Source: an uncultured Pseudomonadota bacterium (GTDB lineage Bacteria; Pseudomonadota; Gammaproteobacteria; Methylococcales; Methylomonadaceae). Taken from it: a DNA stretch of 35,620 nt. The notes under the pieces are model-generated. The model did no database searches and was not told the origin of the DNA. It was given only the letters and a program-made list of their open reading frames with translations. A program made the translations under genes and the position numbers. The stretch is taken from NCBI GenBank assembly GCA_903918375.1, contig CAIXED010000057.1, forward strand, positions 1 through 35,620. Direction: 5' to 3'. Shown here in pieces: positions 1-8,695 of the stretch (positions are counted from its first letter, which is position 1; every line of letters starts with the position of its first letter).

Positions 1-2451
1 GCTGATCGCTAAATGAGCGTCGTCTTTGTTGAGATCGATACAGAGATTTTGCTCAGCATCGTGATAACGATAAAAATCATCACGCTTAGCCACTTCGCGA
101 AAACTGCAAATAAACGGCAAAAACACCAGCGGATATTCCAATCCTTTGGATTTATGAATGGTGACGATTTTGATTAAATTGGCATCACTTTCCAACCGAA
201 TAATCGTGTCTTCACTGCTTTGCGGTTGGTTACCAGCAATCGCCTCGGCTAAATGACGAATCAAAGCTTGTTCGCCTTCCAATTGGGCGCTGGCTTGTTG
301 CAATAATTCGGCCAGATGCAGCAAATTGGTTAAACAGCGCTCGCCATTGTTGGCGGCATTGAGCTGAACATGTAGCCGATAATCGTTAATCAATTGCCGC
401 AAAGTTGGCAAAATACCGTCTTGTTGCCAGCGTTGCTGATAGCTTAAAAACCGTTCTAGCTCGATTTCCCACAAGCTTTCATCGACCACCAAGGTTTGTA
501 ATTGTTGATAAGACCAAGCCAAAGTCGCGGTACTTAATGCTGCCCGCACCCTGCGCTCATCGCGTGGCTCGGCCAAGGCCTTTAACCAGATCAATAAATC
601 CTGCGCTTCTTGGCTGCTATAAATCGAATCGCGTTCAGATAAATACACACTGCGCAGTTTTCGCGCTGCTAATGCTTCACGCATCAATTTCGCTTCTTTG
701 TTGCTACGCACCAGAATCGCTATATCACCCGGTTGCAAAGCTCTAAACGGTTCGTCCTTTAAACTTTTAAAACCGGTTTCCCTTGAGTTCAGCAAAGCAA
801 CAATTTCACTGGCCGCCACTTGCGCCAAAGTTTGCCGATAATCATCAACCCCAATCGGTGCTTGTAACGCTTGATGCCAAAGCGTCAAAGGCTGGGCTGA
901 TTGGCCGTTAACCTGCCAAACTTCATCGCGACCTTTAGCGTCAACATCAATAAACGCCAGCGGATTGTGTTGCTGATCTTGCTTAAATAAAAACGCCCCT
1001 TGCGGTTGATTTTGATCGGCGTTGAGAAACAAACGATTCACCGCTTTCACCAAGCTTTGGCTGGAGCGGTAATTGGTGTTCAAAGTGTAATGCTTACCTT
1101 GAGTGGCTTGATGGGCTTTCAGATAGGTAAAAATATCCGCGCCGCGAAACGAATAAATCGCCTGTTTTGGATCACCAATCATGAAACAGCCTAAACCGCT
1201 ATCCGCTTCCGGTGGATAAAGCTTGGCAAAAATCCGGTATTGCACGGGGTCGGTGTCTTGAAACTCGTCAATCATGGCAATCGGAAATTGCTGACGTATC
1301 ACCTCGGCCAAACGCTCGCCTTGCGGACTGTATAAAGCACTTTCCAAACGGGTCAACATGTCATCAAAACTCATTTGCGCCAGACGCTGTTTTTCCCAGA
1401 CATAACGTTGTTTAACCCACTGCACGGCATGAGCAATCAAAGCGACTTTCAGATTCGGCAAGCCTGCTAATTGATTGGGCAACTCGCTTAAAGCTTGAAA
1501 AGCCGGATGTGAAGGTGCGGTTTTTCCATCTTGCACCAGCGTGGCTAAACCGTCTGGCGACAAATTTCTAAAGCCGGCGCCTATATCCAATTCGACTTGC
1601 TGAGGATCGTTGGCCCAAGTGCGGATTTTGTCGAACCAGCCAGCACGATTTTTAACATTGTAGTTTTTAGCCGGTAAGGTTTTGCTGTTAACCGCTTCAT
1701 CAATTAAATCACGCACTTCATCAATCCATTGCAGCCAAGGCTGTTTCAGCTGGGTTAACTGGCTTTGTTGCTGCTGATTCAATTCCGCGCACAAGGCGGC
1801 AATACTGTTGGCATTCGACACGTCACCCAAAAACTCGCTTTGGGCTATCAATTGGCTAATCGCGGCTTGCAAGGCATCGGGGGTTTTAAAGTATTGATAG
1901 ACCTGCTGCAAACTGTCGCTGTTAGCGGCTAACGGGTAGTAAAAACTGCGCCAGTAATCGCGAATCGCTTGATTGAGCAAATCGGCATCATCGGTATTGA
2001 CTTGCTGACGAAACAAACTGCCGCTATCAAAGGCATGTTGTTGCAGCATGCGGTTACACCAGCCGTGAATGGTGTACACCGCTGATTCATCCATCCAATT
2101 CGCTGCTAATTCCAAGCGTCTGGCGCAATTTAGCCAGCGGGTGTCATCAAAACTTTGCCGCAATTCTGTTAAAAATGGATCGGCTTTGTCAGTTTGTTGG
2201 CGAAAAAATAAAGCCGCCGAACTTAAGCGTTCACGAATCCGGTCGCGTAATTCTTTGGTGGCGGCTTCGGTAAAGGTCACCACCAAAATATCAGCCGGCA
2301 ATAAATCGCTGCCATGGTTTTCAAGGCCGTGACCTAAAATTAAACGCAAATATAAAGCGGCAATGGTGAAGGTTTTTCCAGTGCCAGCACTGGCTTCGAT
2401 TAAACGAGTACCCGATAAAGGAAATTCAAGCGGTTTTAAAACTTGGCTCAT
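1..2451 (-). CDS. recB: RecB, exonuclease V beta subunit (partial, C-terminus beyond left edge)
   Basis: The frame is open from an ATG at 2451 to the window edge (817 codons). RecB is the 3'-5' SF1 helicase and nuclease subunit of RecBCD, which processes double-strand ends for RecA loading. Near the N-terminus is the Walker A motif in the context LIEASAGTGKTFTIAALY. Around 1290-1160 the strand reads IDEFQDTDPVQY (Walker B) and GDPKQAIYSFRGAD, and near the left edge VTIHKSKGLEYPLVF (helicase motif V). These are typical RecB sequences. The last third, which holds the nuclease domain in this family (usually about 1200 residues in all), is outside the window. The ATG overlaps the recC stop as ATGA, so translation is probably coupled. 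A recD gene would be expected further left but cannot be seen. Confidence 0.96.
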   Translation of the reverse strand, partial: MSQVLKPLEFPLSGTRLIEASAGTGKTFTIAALYLRLILGHGLENHGSDLLPADILVVTFTEAATKELRDRIRERLSSAALFFRQQTDKADPFLTELRQSFDDTRWLNCARRLELAANWMDESAVYTIHGWCNRMLQQHAFDSGSLFRQQVNTDDADLLNQAIRDYWRSFYYPLAANSDSLQQVYQYFKTPDALQAAISQLIAQSEFLGDVSNANSIAALCAELNQQQQSQLTQLKQPWLQWIDEVRDLIDEAVNSKTLPAKNYNVKNRAGWFDKIRTWANDPQQVELDIGAGFRNLSPDGLATLVQDGKTAPSHPAFQALSELPNQLAGLPNLKVALIAHAVQWVKQRYVWEKQRLAQMSFDDMLTRLESALYSPQGERLAEVIRQQFPIAMIDEFQDTDPVQYRIFAKLYPPEADSGLGCFMIGDPKQAIYSFRGADIFTYLKAHQATQGKHYTLNTNYRSSQSLVKAVNRLFLNADQNQPQGAFLFKQDQQHNPLAFIDVDAKGRDEVWQVNGQSAQPLTLWHQALQAPIGVDDYRQTLAQVAASEIVALLNSRETGFKSLKDEPFRALQPGDIAILVRSNKEAKLMREALAARKLRSVYLSERDSIYSSQEAQDLLIWLKALAEPRDERRVRAALSTATLAWSYQQLQTLVVDESLWEIELERFLSYQQRWQQDGILPTLRQLINDYRLHVQLNAANNGERCLTNLLHLAELLQQASAQLEGEQALIRHLAEAIAGNQPQSSEDTIIRLESDANLIKIVTIHKSKGLEYPLVFLPFICSFREVAKRDDFYRYHDAEQNLCIDLNKDDAHLAIS

Positions 2452-5400
2452 GCTGCAATCTCCGGCTGAACTTCAATCCAATCAAAGGCCATGCCATACA
2501 ACTGTTTGGCTGTTTCTTCAAAACCATTGGCTAATAAATCGGCAAAGTTGGGATAAAAACGCCGCAGATACAGATCGTAATCAACTTCACCCAATTGCCT
2601 GTCACTGCCGTAATAGGTCTGCTGGGCTTTGGTTTCATCGCTGGCTAATAAAGTGAACGCGGTTTTAATCGCCACCGGTAATGGCGCTTGTAAACCTTGT
2701 AACCAAGCGGCCAAGGTGGTTTGCAAAGCGGCTTGAGCTTCGGCTAGTTCAATCACTGAAATTTTCAAAATCGCATCCTGACCCACCACAAAACTTTGCA
2801 GATTTAAGCCCGCTGCACAGCCCAATAAATGTTGTAACCAAGGCAGCATCAGACTGTGATATTTGGGGATTTTCATGCTGACCACCGATTGCGCGGTTAA
2901 GCTGATTAAAGCGGTTTCACCGGCTTGGTTTTGATACAAATCGACTAATTCGCCACTCAATTGAATACCGCCCAAGTTGAGATTCAATCGCTGTGGAGCG
3001 CTGGCTGACCAAGTCGCCAATAACGATTGATACTGCTGCCAAGCATTTTCGACGCAGGCGCTGATTTCATAAAATGCCAAGCCACCAAAACCGGCCAATG
3101 GCAATTGACCTTTGGCCGCCAATACTTGCTGCTGATGCTGGAAAAAATCGGCTAACGGCTGATCGGGATTGGCTTTTAGCTGTTGCAATAAATCATGGTT
3201 AAGACCAAAGCGTTGCAGCCCATCAAAGCTAAACGGCTCGTTGTCTTCGCTGGTAATGCTGTCATCGGCAAAATTAAATTTTAAGCTTTGCTGGCAAAAG
3301 CTTTTCACCGGTGCTTTTAGAAACGCAGCGAGGGCCTCGATAGACACAGCGTTTGGCAATTCGGCATCAAACACCGTGGTCTGATTTTGGCTGAGGGTTT
3401 CGGTTTCAAACCACTCTTTACTGTAGGTAAATAAGCGCTTGTCGCGGCCAGTCTTGATGTAATCTTGACTAAACGGCTGCAAGGGATGTTCAACGGTAAT
3501 CGCTGCTAACCATTTGTCATCATGATTTGCCAAACGCCACCCTTGCGCCAAAAAGTCACGCAACTGACTGACTAACACCGAAGCCGGTCGCTCGGTGTTA
3601 TCGCGAATACTGCGCCCTACCCAGCTGATATACAGTTGCTCCCGAGCCGATAACAGCGCTTCTAAAAACAAATATTGGTCATCTTGTCGCCGCGAACGAT
3701 CACCCGGTCGGTAATGGCCGCGCTGACTCATCAAATCAAAACTTTGCGGCTGGTGCGAACGCGGATAATCGCCATCGTTCATGCCCAAGATGCAGACTAA
3801 TTTGAACGGAATCGCCCGCATCGGCATTAAAGTACAGAAATTAACCCGCCCACTGAGGAAACGTTGTTGCAAATTCGGTTCATCGACATTGCTTAACCAA
3901 GCTTCACGCACCACTTGAATCGGCAATTGTTCGTCAACCGTCAACCCACCTTGCTGACAATAGCCCTGCCATTTGCTAAGGCTTTGGTTCAATAAATCCA
4001 AGGTTTTACGTTCCTTGTCGTTAGTGGCGATGAAAAAATCCTCTAACAGTTGCTGTAATAGGCTGTACCAGTTATCAACACTATGCTGCTGACTGAGTTG
4101 GTTAAGATAATCTTCGAGTTTTTCCTGCAACCAAGCCAAACTGCCCAGCCATTGCGCGTCCAAACCACCGATTTCGGCATAAGGCTCGATGCCATTAAAA
4201 GTCTGCCCTGCGCCAACCGCATAACCTAACAACATCCGTTGCAAACCAAATTCCCAAGTATTAGCGGTTAATTCGCTAGGCATGGCGACAGTCGCTTGCC
4301 GTTGTTGGCGATTTAAGCCCCAGCGGATACCGGATTCATTAATCCATTGATGTAATTTCGGCACCGCCGCTTCATCAATCGCAAACTTTTTCCGTAACGC
4401 TGGCACTTCCAACAAAGCCAAACATTCACTGACTGCAAACCGCGATTCCGGCAGTTTCAACAATGCTTCGACAGCATTTAATAAAGGATTTTGGCCACGC
4501 TGATTTTGGTCGGCCAAGCTGAAAGGGATATAGCGTTTATCATCGGCTTTGATTTGCCCGAACACAGCGTTGATATGCGGCGCGTAGCTATTAACATCCG
4601 GCACCATCACAATCACATCGCGCGGATGCAAAGGCTGACCGGCTTGTTCGGCCGCGTTGAAACGGGCTAATAATTGATCATGGAGAATTTCCACTTCGCG
4701 CTGGCGGCTGTGGGCGTTGTGAAACTCTAGTGATTTATCAGGCTGATCTAATATCACGGCCTGTTCAGGCAATGGCTCCAAATCCAGAATCGATTGCTGG
4801 ACTTGTTGTAACAAGCTGCGTTGATTGGCTTTGCCGTAATCTTCAAACAAATCGATCTTGTCATCCGGCCAACCCCAATCCCGATAAGCGCTTTGCTCAT
4901 CAAATAGATCCAGCAAGCGAATGTAATCACGGCCTTGTTTACCCCAAGCCGCTAACAAGGGATTAGCGTGTTGATGCAGATCATCCAAATTTAAATCTTT
5001 TGTTCTATCACCTTTGTAGTTTTGACGGCGACGCTCGGCTTTCAGCAATTCTTTGTCTTCAATAATATCGGCCCAATAATGCTGACAAGGATTATTGATA
5101 AACAACACCACCTGACAAAATTGAGCGATTTTCACCAAGGCTTCCAGCGATTGCTGCGGCAACGATGACAAACCAAACACCATCACCCGCTTCGGTAATT
5201 TCGGCTGAGTGTGATCGACTTTAGCCATAAATTCGGCATGAACCGAAGCCCGGCTGGCAAACGCACTATTGGCATCCCCCAAATCCGCCAAAATCGCCCG
5301 CCATAACATCGGCTGCCAGCGTTGCGCCTCGGGCAAAACTTGCGGCGCACCATGCACATCAGCCAATACATCATCGCCGTTGGCCCAATCCGCTAACCAA

Positions 5401-5864
5401 TCGGAACGATACACCTGATACTGGTCGAATAAATCCGCTAATTGCTCAGCGAGTTGATGACGCTTGCGACTGCTTTGGTCATCGGCCAAAAATCGGGCTA
5501 AATCCTCGAAACCGGTTTGTTTAATTAAATCGGGTAACAAACGATACAAACGCCAGATTAACGCGGCTTTGGCTAAAGGCTGTTGTTTGGGAATTTGATC
5601 GCCTAACACCTGCCGATACACTCGCCAGATGAATGCTGAAGGCAACTGAACATCAATGCCAGCAGCGATGCCTAACGCTTGGTTATGGGCGATATTTTGT
5701 TTTATCCAATGCCCCATACCGTTGTTGTTGACCAAAAACACATCGTTTTCTAACGGTGGCAAAGGGTGCTCTGATAACCAATACTGAACTACGTCGGCTA
5801 GGGATTCGAGTTGGTTGGAGTGGATGACAGCGATGCCGTTGGTAAGAAGCGTTGAATTGGTCAT
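2448..5864 (-). CDS. recC: RecC, exonuclease V gamma subunit
   Basis: This 1138-residue protein is close to the 1122 residues of E. coli RecC. RecC is the Chi-scanning, inactive helicase/nuclease-like subunit of RecBCD. The N-terminus (HSNQLESLADVVQYWL, then VFLVNNNGMGHWIKQ) matches the start of RecC, where a conserved segment binds DNA ends. The middle contains the family-typical LMPMRAIPFKLVCILGMNDGD and the later SFDLM...GDRSRRQDDQYLFLEALLSA. The stop codon overlaps the recB start by four bases (ATGA), which indicates one recC-recB transcript. No strong Shine-Dalgarno sequence is visible before the ATG. Confidence 0.97.
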   Translation of the reverse strand: MTNSTLLTNGIAVIHSNQLESLADVVQYWLSEHPLPPLENDVFLVNNNGMGHWIKQNIAHNQALGIAAGIDVQLPSAFIWRVYRQVLGDQIPKQQPLAKAALIWRLYRLLPDLIKQTGFEDLARFLADDQSSRKRHQLAEQLADLFDQYQVYRSDWLADWANGDDVLADVHGAPQVLPEAQRWQPMLWRAILADLGDANSAFASRASVHAEFMAKVDHTQPKLPKRVMVFGLSSLPQQSLEALVKIAQFCQVVLFINNPCQHYWADIIEDKELLKAERRRQNYKGDRTKDLNLDDLHQHANPLLAAWGKQGRDYIRLLDLFDEQSAYRDWGWPDDKIDLFEDYGKANQRSLLQQVQQSILDLEPLPEQAVILDQPDKSLEFHNAHSRQREVEILHDQLLARFNAAEQAGQPLHPRDVIVMVPDVNSYAPHINAVFGQIKADDKRYIPFSLADQNQRGQNPLLNAVEALLKLPESRFAVSECLALLEVPALRKKFAIDEAAVPKLHQWINESGIRWGLNRQQRQATVAMPSELTANTWEFGLQRMLLGYAVGAGQTFNGIEPYAEIGGLDAQWLGSLAWLQEKLEDYLNQLSQQHSVDNWYSLLQQLLEDFFIATNDKERKTLDLLNQSLSKWQGYCQQGGLTVDEQLPIQVVREAWLSNVDEPNLQQRFLSGRVNFCTLMPMRAIPFKLVCILGMNDGDYPRSHQPQSFDLMSQRGHYRPGDRSRRQDDQYLFLEALLSAREQLYISWVGRSIRDNTERPASVLVSQLRDFLAQGWRLANHDDKWLAAITVEHPLQPFSQDYIKTGRDKRLFTYSKEWFETETLSQNQTTVFDAELPNAVSIEALAAFLKAPVKSFCQQSLKFNFADDSITSEDNEPFSFDGLQRFGLNHDLLQQLKANPDQPLADFFQHQQQVLAAKGQLPLAGFGGLAFYEISACVENAWQQYQSLLATWSASAPQRLNLNLGGIQLSGELVDLYQNQAGETALISLTAQSVVSMKIPKYHSLMLPWLQHLLGCAAGLNLQSFVVGQDAILKISVIELAEAQAALQTTLAAWLQGLQAPLPVAIKTAFTLLASDETKAQQTYYGSDRQLGEVDYDLYLRRFYPNFADLLANGFEETAKQLYGMAFDWIEVQPEIAA

Positions 5865-6108
5865 GTGGATTAGATTGCGACAATTTGAGCCTCGTTATAT
5901 CGGCTAAGCCCACTGATTGCAATCCTGCATAGTGACTAGTTAATAAAATTAAGCAGCAATCACGCAATGCCTGATATTAATTTCTTTTGGTGCCCAGCGA
6001 TTGTGACTACTAACGTTTATAGAAAGGGAAAAAGAACATGCCTTAAACCTTTTTCAAAAATTTTTGGACTTGAAGTAGATGTGACGATAAAAATAATTAA
6101 ATGCCTTA
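5865..6108. other. Intergenic region upstream of recC
   Basis: 244 bases with no supported gene. It must contain the promoter for recC (minus strand) and the 3' end of the transcript for the 189-residue gene, but I see no convincing promoter or hairpin terminator in it. Confidence 0.4.
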
Positions 6109-6678
6109 TTACATTGATGATTTAGAAAAACTTATTCCAAATAATGAATAAAATAACAATAAAACTCCTGGTAATAACATATAAAATCCATGATTATTCG
6201 TTTCTAGGTTGTAAAGAAAAGCCACTTTTTCAAAATCAAGTATTTCCTGATTTTCAAAATCTATCTTCCATACTTCTCGGATTGGATTTTTTTCATATAC
6301 CCACACATAAGTCTTTGGTAATGTATATTCAATTGGCAACCTATGTGACGCAGGATCAAAATAATAACCACCTTCATTTGGCAATAAACCTTTAGAGTCT
6401 ATTTCGCGAGCATCAACAATATATCTCTTACTATTATCAACTGGAGTTAATACAAGCTTAGGACCATTCCTAACGCTTCCTATACTAAGACTCATTGAAT
6501 AAGGTCCTTTTTTCTCCAAGTATTCTTTTTTTGGCATAATGCTATCTCCATAATATTGAGCCAGTAAATGCGGATAAGTTCGAAACCCACCAGTAGTAAT
6601 TAAAGCAAAAACAGTCCCCCATAAATACATATCTCTAATTCTGTCACATCGAACTTTTTTCAAATAAAACCTAATCAT
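6109..6678 (-). CDS. Hypothetical membrane protein, 189 aa
   Basis: I do not recognise the family. The protein has a basic N-terminus, a hydrophobic segment at about residues 18-40 (MYLWGTVFALITTGGF...), a soluble middle of about 120 residues rich in Tyr, Lys and Glu, and a second hydrophobic segment at about 163-182 (FYMLLPGVLLLFYSLFGI). This predicts two membrane spans with a domain between them on the non-cytoplasmic or cytoplasmic face. The gene is visibly more AT-rich than its neighbours recC and glgP, which suggests acquired DNA. The start could also be Met17, immediately before the first hydrophobic segment; no ribosome-binding site decides between them. Confidence 0.6.
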   Translation of the reverse strand: MIRFYLKKVRCDRIRDMYLWGTVFALITTGGFRTYPHLLAQYYGDSIMPKKEYLEKKGPYSMSLSIGSVRNGPKLVLTPVDNSKRYIVDAREIDSKGLLPNEGGYYFDPASHRLPIEYTLPKTYVWVYEKNPIREVWKIDFENQEILDFEKVAFLYNLETNNHGFYMLLPGVLLLFYSLFGISFSKSSM

Positions 6679-6840
6679 TCTCTACAAGCCTTAATTTCTT
6701 ATTTAAGTAAGTAATGTGTGATAATTAACCGATATTTATATATATTCAATATATATTAAATATATACCAACAAATCAGTATATCTTATACCTCCTATGCT
6801 TTATCAATCGGATCGTTATAATAAGTAGCGATTACTATTC
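6679..6840. other. AT-rich intergenic spacer
   Basis: 162 bases, very AT-rich, with a run of TATATA steps around 6735-6770. It probably holds the promoter of the downstream minus-strand membrane-protein gene, but no single hexamer pair stands out. Confidence 0.35.
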
Positions 6841-7341
6841 TCATTCTATATAGATAAATGGTAGCGTTATATTAATAAGCTCTAACCTAGTTCCTGCTTT
6901 ATGCAATTGCTCCATTCGATCACTTATATCTGCCGTTACTCTATCGCCAGCGGATGTAAACAAATGAGTAGTCATACAAGCATTAAAATTTCCTAGGCAA
7001 CTGCTGTAATCCACCTCGACGTAATAATTGCCGTTTTTAGCTTTATAACACCCAAAACCGACTGGTGTTTTACCATGAAAATCAAAGCCTTTTCTATTTG
7101 GCGGCGGCGGTTCTATTACCTTACCATCAGGTCCAGTAAACGTGAGCGTGTTGTGGTTACACTTTCGCCCCAGTCGTTCATCCACAGAATCAAAAACGTT
7201 GCCACAGCTTATGGCAACTAGATGTTGGCCGCATTGCAATTCAATTTTTTGCTTAGCGTGAGATGTGTCATTCTCTGAAGCTAAAGCTCTACCCATCGAT
7301 AAAACAAAAATCAGAGAAGACAAGATACTTTTATCGTGCAT
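6841..7341 (-). CDS. Hypothetical secreted cysteine-containing protein
   Basis: An open frame extends to an ATG at 7374, but Met12 of that frame (ATG at 7341) is the better start: it gives a classical signal peptide, MHDKSILSSLIFVLSMGRALA, with predicted cleavage after ALA and before SEND. The mature part of about 145 residues has six cysteines, in CGQHLVAISCG, RKCNH, GFGCYK and SSCLGNFNAC, which suits disulfides in the periplasm or outside the cell. I do not recognise the family. The chosen start lies four bases after the stop of a short upstream ORF (7346-7447), and GAGGAA precedes it at very short spacing, so it may depend on coupling to that ORF. The AT-rich composition matches the neighbouring 189-residue gene. 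Confidence 0.6.
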   Translation of the reverse strand: MHDKSILSSLIFVLSMGRALASENDTSHAKQKIELQCGQHLVAISCGNVFDSVDERLGRKCNHNTLTFTGPDGKVIEPPPPNRKGFDFHGKTPVGFGCYKAKNGNYYVEVDYSSCLGNFNACMTTHLFTSAGDRVTADISDRMEQLHKAGTRLELINITLPFIYIE

Positions 7342-7345
7342 TTCC

Positions 7346-7447
7346 TCAAATTCTCCAAAATGAAATTTGACCATGCATAATGAAAGATCTGACCCAACAC
7401 TCTCTCATTTTTTGTTCGCTACTGAGTTGGTTAATACCACTGGTCAT
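7346..7447 (-). CDS. Possible 33-aa leader ORF upstream of the secreted protein
   Basis: The ATG at 7447 is preceded by a good Shine-Dalgarno sequence (CAGGAG, seven to eight bases upstream), the best in this neighbourhood. The frame encodes 33 residues beginning MTSGINQLSSEQKMRE and stops at 7346-7348, four bases before the preferred ATG of the secreted-protein gene. The arrangement suggests translational coupling or a regulatory leader. It could also be the remnant of a longer gene. No homology is recognised. Confidence 0.35.
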   Translation of the reverse strand: MTSGINQLSSEQKMRECWVRSFIMHGQISFWRI

Positions 7448-7712
7448 AATAATGCTCCTGATAATTGATTAAAAAATTACTGACACTCAGTGCTGTTCTG
7501 ATAAATAAGGATCATACGCTCGCCCAACCACTATAAGATGAGGTAATTGGATGCAGCCGAAAGGAAACGAAAGGTCTAGCCTAATACAGCAATTGTCTCA
7601 ATCAATAATCGATTGTTTTTATGCCCTGTAAGATTGACGGTAAAAATTCATAAGGCTTTGGGTATATAAAAACGTCTATATTCATTTATGGTCTTTAGCT
7701 ACTCGATTGATG
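7448..7712. other. Intergenic region without recognised gene
   Basis: About 265 bases upstream of the palindromic repeat. It should contain the promoter for the leader ORF and secreted protein (minus strand). Stop codons interrupt all frames and I see no tRNA, terminator or repeat here. Confidence 0.4.
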
Positions 7713-7833
7713 GTCGGCAGCATCCTATAAGCGTTGCTGCATTAGCGCATCGTATCTCGGTTAATCATTTTTGATAATCCTTAAATCTTGTTTAACTACG
7801 ATACGATGATGCAGCTTATAGGATGCTGCCGAC
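7713..7833. repeat. Palindromic repeat element (family related to the right-end repeats)
   Basis: The two ends are a perfect 20-bp inverted repeat (7713-7732 and 7814-7833, GTCGGCAGCATCCTATAAGC and its complement). Inside each arm is a partial GCGCATCGTATC-type match. The words GTCGGCAGCATCCTAT and GCGCATCGTATC recur in the nine repeats at 29-35 kb, so this is a member of the same genomic repeat family in an inverted, self-complementary arrangement. Its right end supplies the first codons of the open frame of the dioxygenase remnant, implying insertion into that gene. Confidence 0.75.
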
Positions 7834-8284
7834 GCAAGAAGGTGTGTACCAATTTGAGGCGCACTTTGCTGGAAATCATCCACACCAACAACAATCAGCA
7901 ATTTGTGTGATTAGCGCTCATTATTACATTGCGATAGGTAAAGCTTTGCGAACATTACGGCAGAACAATATCCTATTCATCGGTTCAGGATTTTCGTTCC
8001 ACAACATGCATGCTTTTTTTATTGGCGATCAAGGCTTGGATAAACAAAATATTGCCTTTGAAGAATGGTTAATTGACACATCTATCAATCAAAAACTTTC
8101 ATACTAAGAACGAACATCACGTTTAATCGATTGAACTCATGCCCCAGCTGATCGCTACTGTCATCCCAGAGAAGAACATTTGCTACCGTTACATGTTTGC
8201 GCGGGTCTTTCTGATCAAGCTGCCGAGCTAATATTTGAGGATAAGATTTTAGGCAAAAAACTTGCGCCTTTATCTGGTAGTTGA
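7823..8284 (+). pseudogene. DODA/LigB-type extradiol dioxygenase remnant
   Basis: Three family signatures remain in a single reading frame: CVISAHY (central beta strand with a metal-region His), LRQNNILFIGSGFSFHNMHAFF followed by AFEEWL, and HAPADRYCHPREEHLLPL followed by an IFEDKILG-like C-terminus. These match 4,5-DOPA/LigB-superfamily class III extradiol dioxygenases, which open catechol rings with Fe(II). The gene is broken in three ways: the N-terminus is replaced by the palindromic repeat; about 100 residues between VISAHY and the GSGFSFHN block are missing; and two in-frame stops occur, TAA at 8105-8107 and TGA at 8129-8131 (RLID-stop-THAP, probably a former Trp codon). It is not expected to make an enzyme. 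Confidence 0.8.
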
Positions 8285-8375
8285 TTACTAGATTACACAC
8301 GCTGCGATATAGACAAATCCTTACTCACAGTTTGAGGCGTAACTTGCTAAGTCGAGCATTTAAAGCTTGCAATGA

Positions 8376-8428
8376 TTTTATGGCGTCCCGGAGACGATTC
8401 GAACGTCCGACCTGCCCCTTAGGAGTGG
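8376..8428 (-). repeat. Attachment-site repeat: displaced tRNA-Arg 3' half
   Basis: This segment matches 13899-13951 with only three differences inside the tRNA part and covers the anticodon loop to the CCA end on the minus strand. The three differences are structural: two form a compensatory swap in one T-stem pair (G-C to C-G), and one improves an acceptor-stem pair. That is what an originally functional tRNA sequence would show, so this is probably the host 3' half displaced by integration. No 5' half is present. Confidence 0.85.
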
Positions 8429-8543
8429 CTCACAATCAAAAAACCACAACAATTAGCAACCAACAAAAACAATAAAAATCATATAGATAACGATATTTTG
8501 CTATTGTGATTTGTTGCAGTTATTCGCTGTTTTTTATTGTTTA

Positions 8544-8563
8544 GTGCAACAAAATTGCAACAA
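8544..8563 (+). repeat. Left copy of a 20-bp direct repeat (putative integrase arm site)
   Basis: The sequence GTGCAACAAAATTGCAACAA is identical at 13839-13858, near the other end of the element. Each copy contains two TGCAACAA words about 11 bp apart, one helical turn, and an inverted TTGTTGCA lies near 8510. This is the layout expected for arm-type binding sites of a tyrosine integrase. It is next to a TATAAT at 8568-8573, so bound integrase could repress its own promoter. Confidence 0.55.
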
Positions 8564-8567
8564 AAGT

Positions 8568-8573
8568 TATAAT
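8568..8573 (+). promoter_or_regulatory. Candidate -10 box upstream of integrase
   Basis: A perfect TATAAT abuts the TGCAACAA repeats. No good -35 box is found at 16-18 bp. It may serve the integrase gene 120 bp downstream. Confidence 0.3.
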
Positions 8574-8584
8574 AAGCCACGCAC

Positions 8585-8620
8585 AAAAAAGGCCTGAGGG
8601 TGTACCACCACCCTCAAGCC
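8585..8620 (-). terminator. Minus-strand intrinsic terminator at the element's left end
   Basis: Read on the minus strand, TGAGGGTG pairs with CACCCTCA, extended by GGC/GCC across one mismatch, and the hairpin is followed directly by six T (plus-strand A run 8585-8590). It would stop leftward transcription leaving the element. No minus-strand gene is annotated within the element, so the RNA it ends is unknown. Confidence 0.6.
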
Positions 8621-8695
8621 CGAACCATTCAATCATTCGCGGTGATTGCTGGCTTATCAAATTATGCCATGCATTCCCTATTTACAGGAAACATC

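Noticed and set aside
405-746. Plus-strand open frame of 113 codons (and others at 1000-5000) over recB/recC.
   Set aside because: They are antisense to strongly supported recB and recC, have low-complexity composition and show no family signature.
8281-8475. Plus-strand open frame of 64 codons across the left attachment site.
   Set aside because: It is formed by the displaced tRNA half read as coding sequence (FERPTCPLG is a common artefact of tRNA 3' ends).
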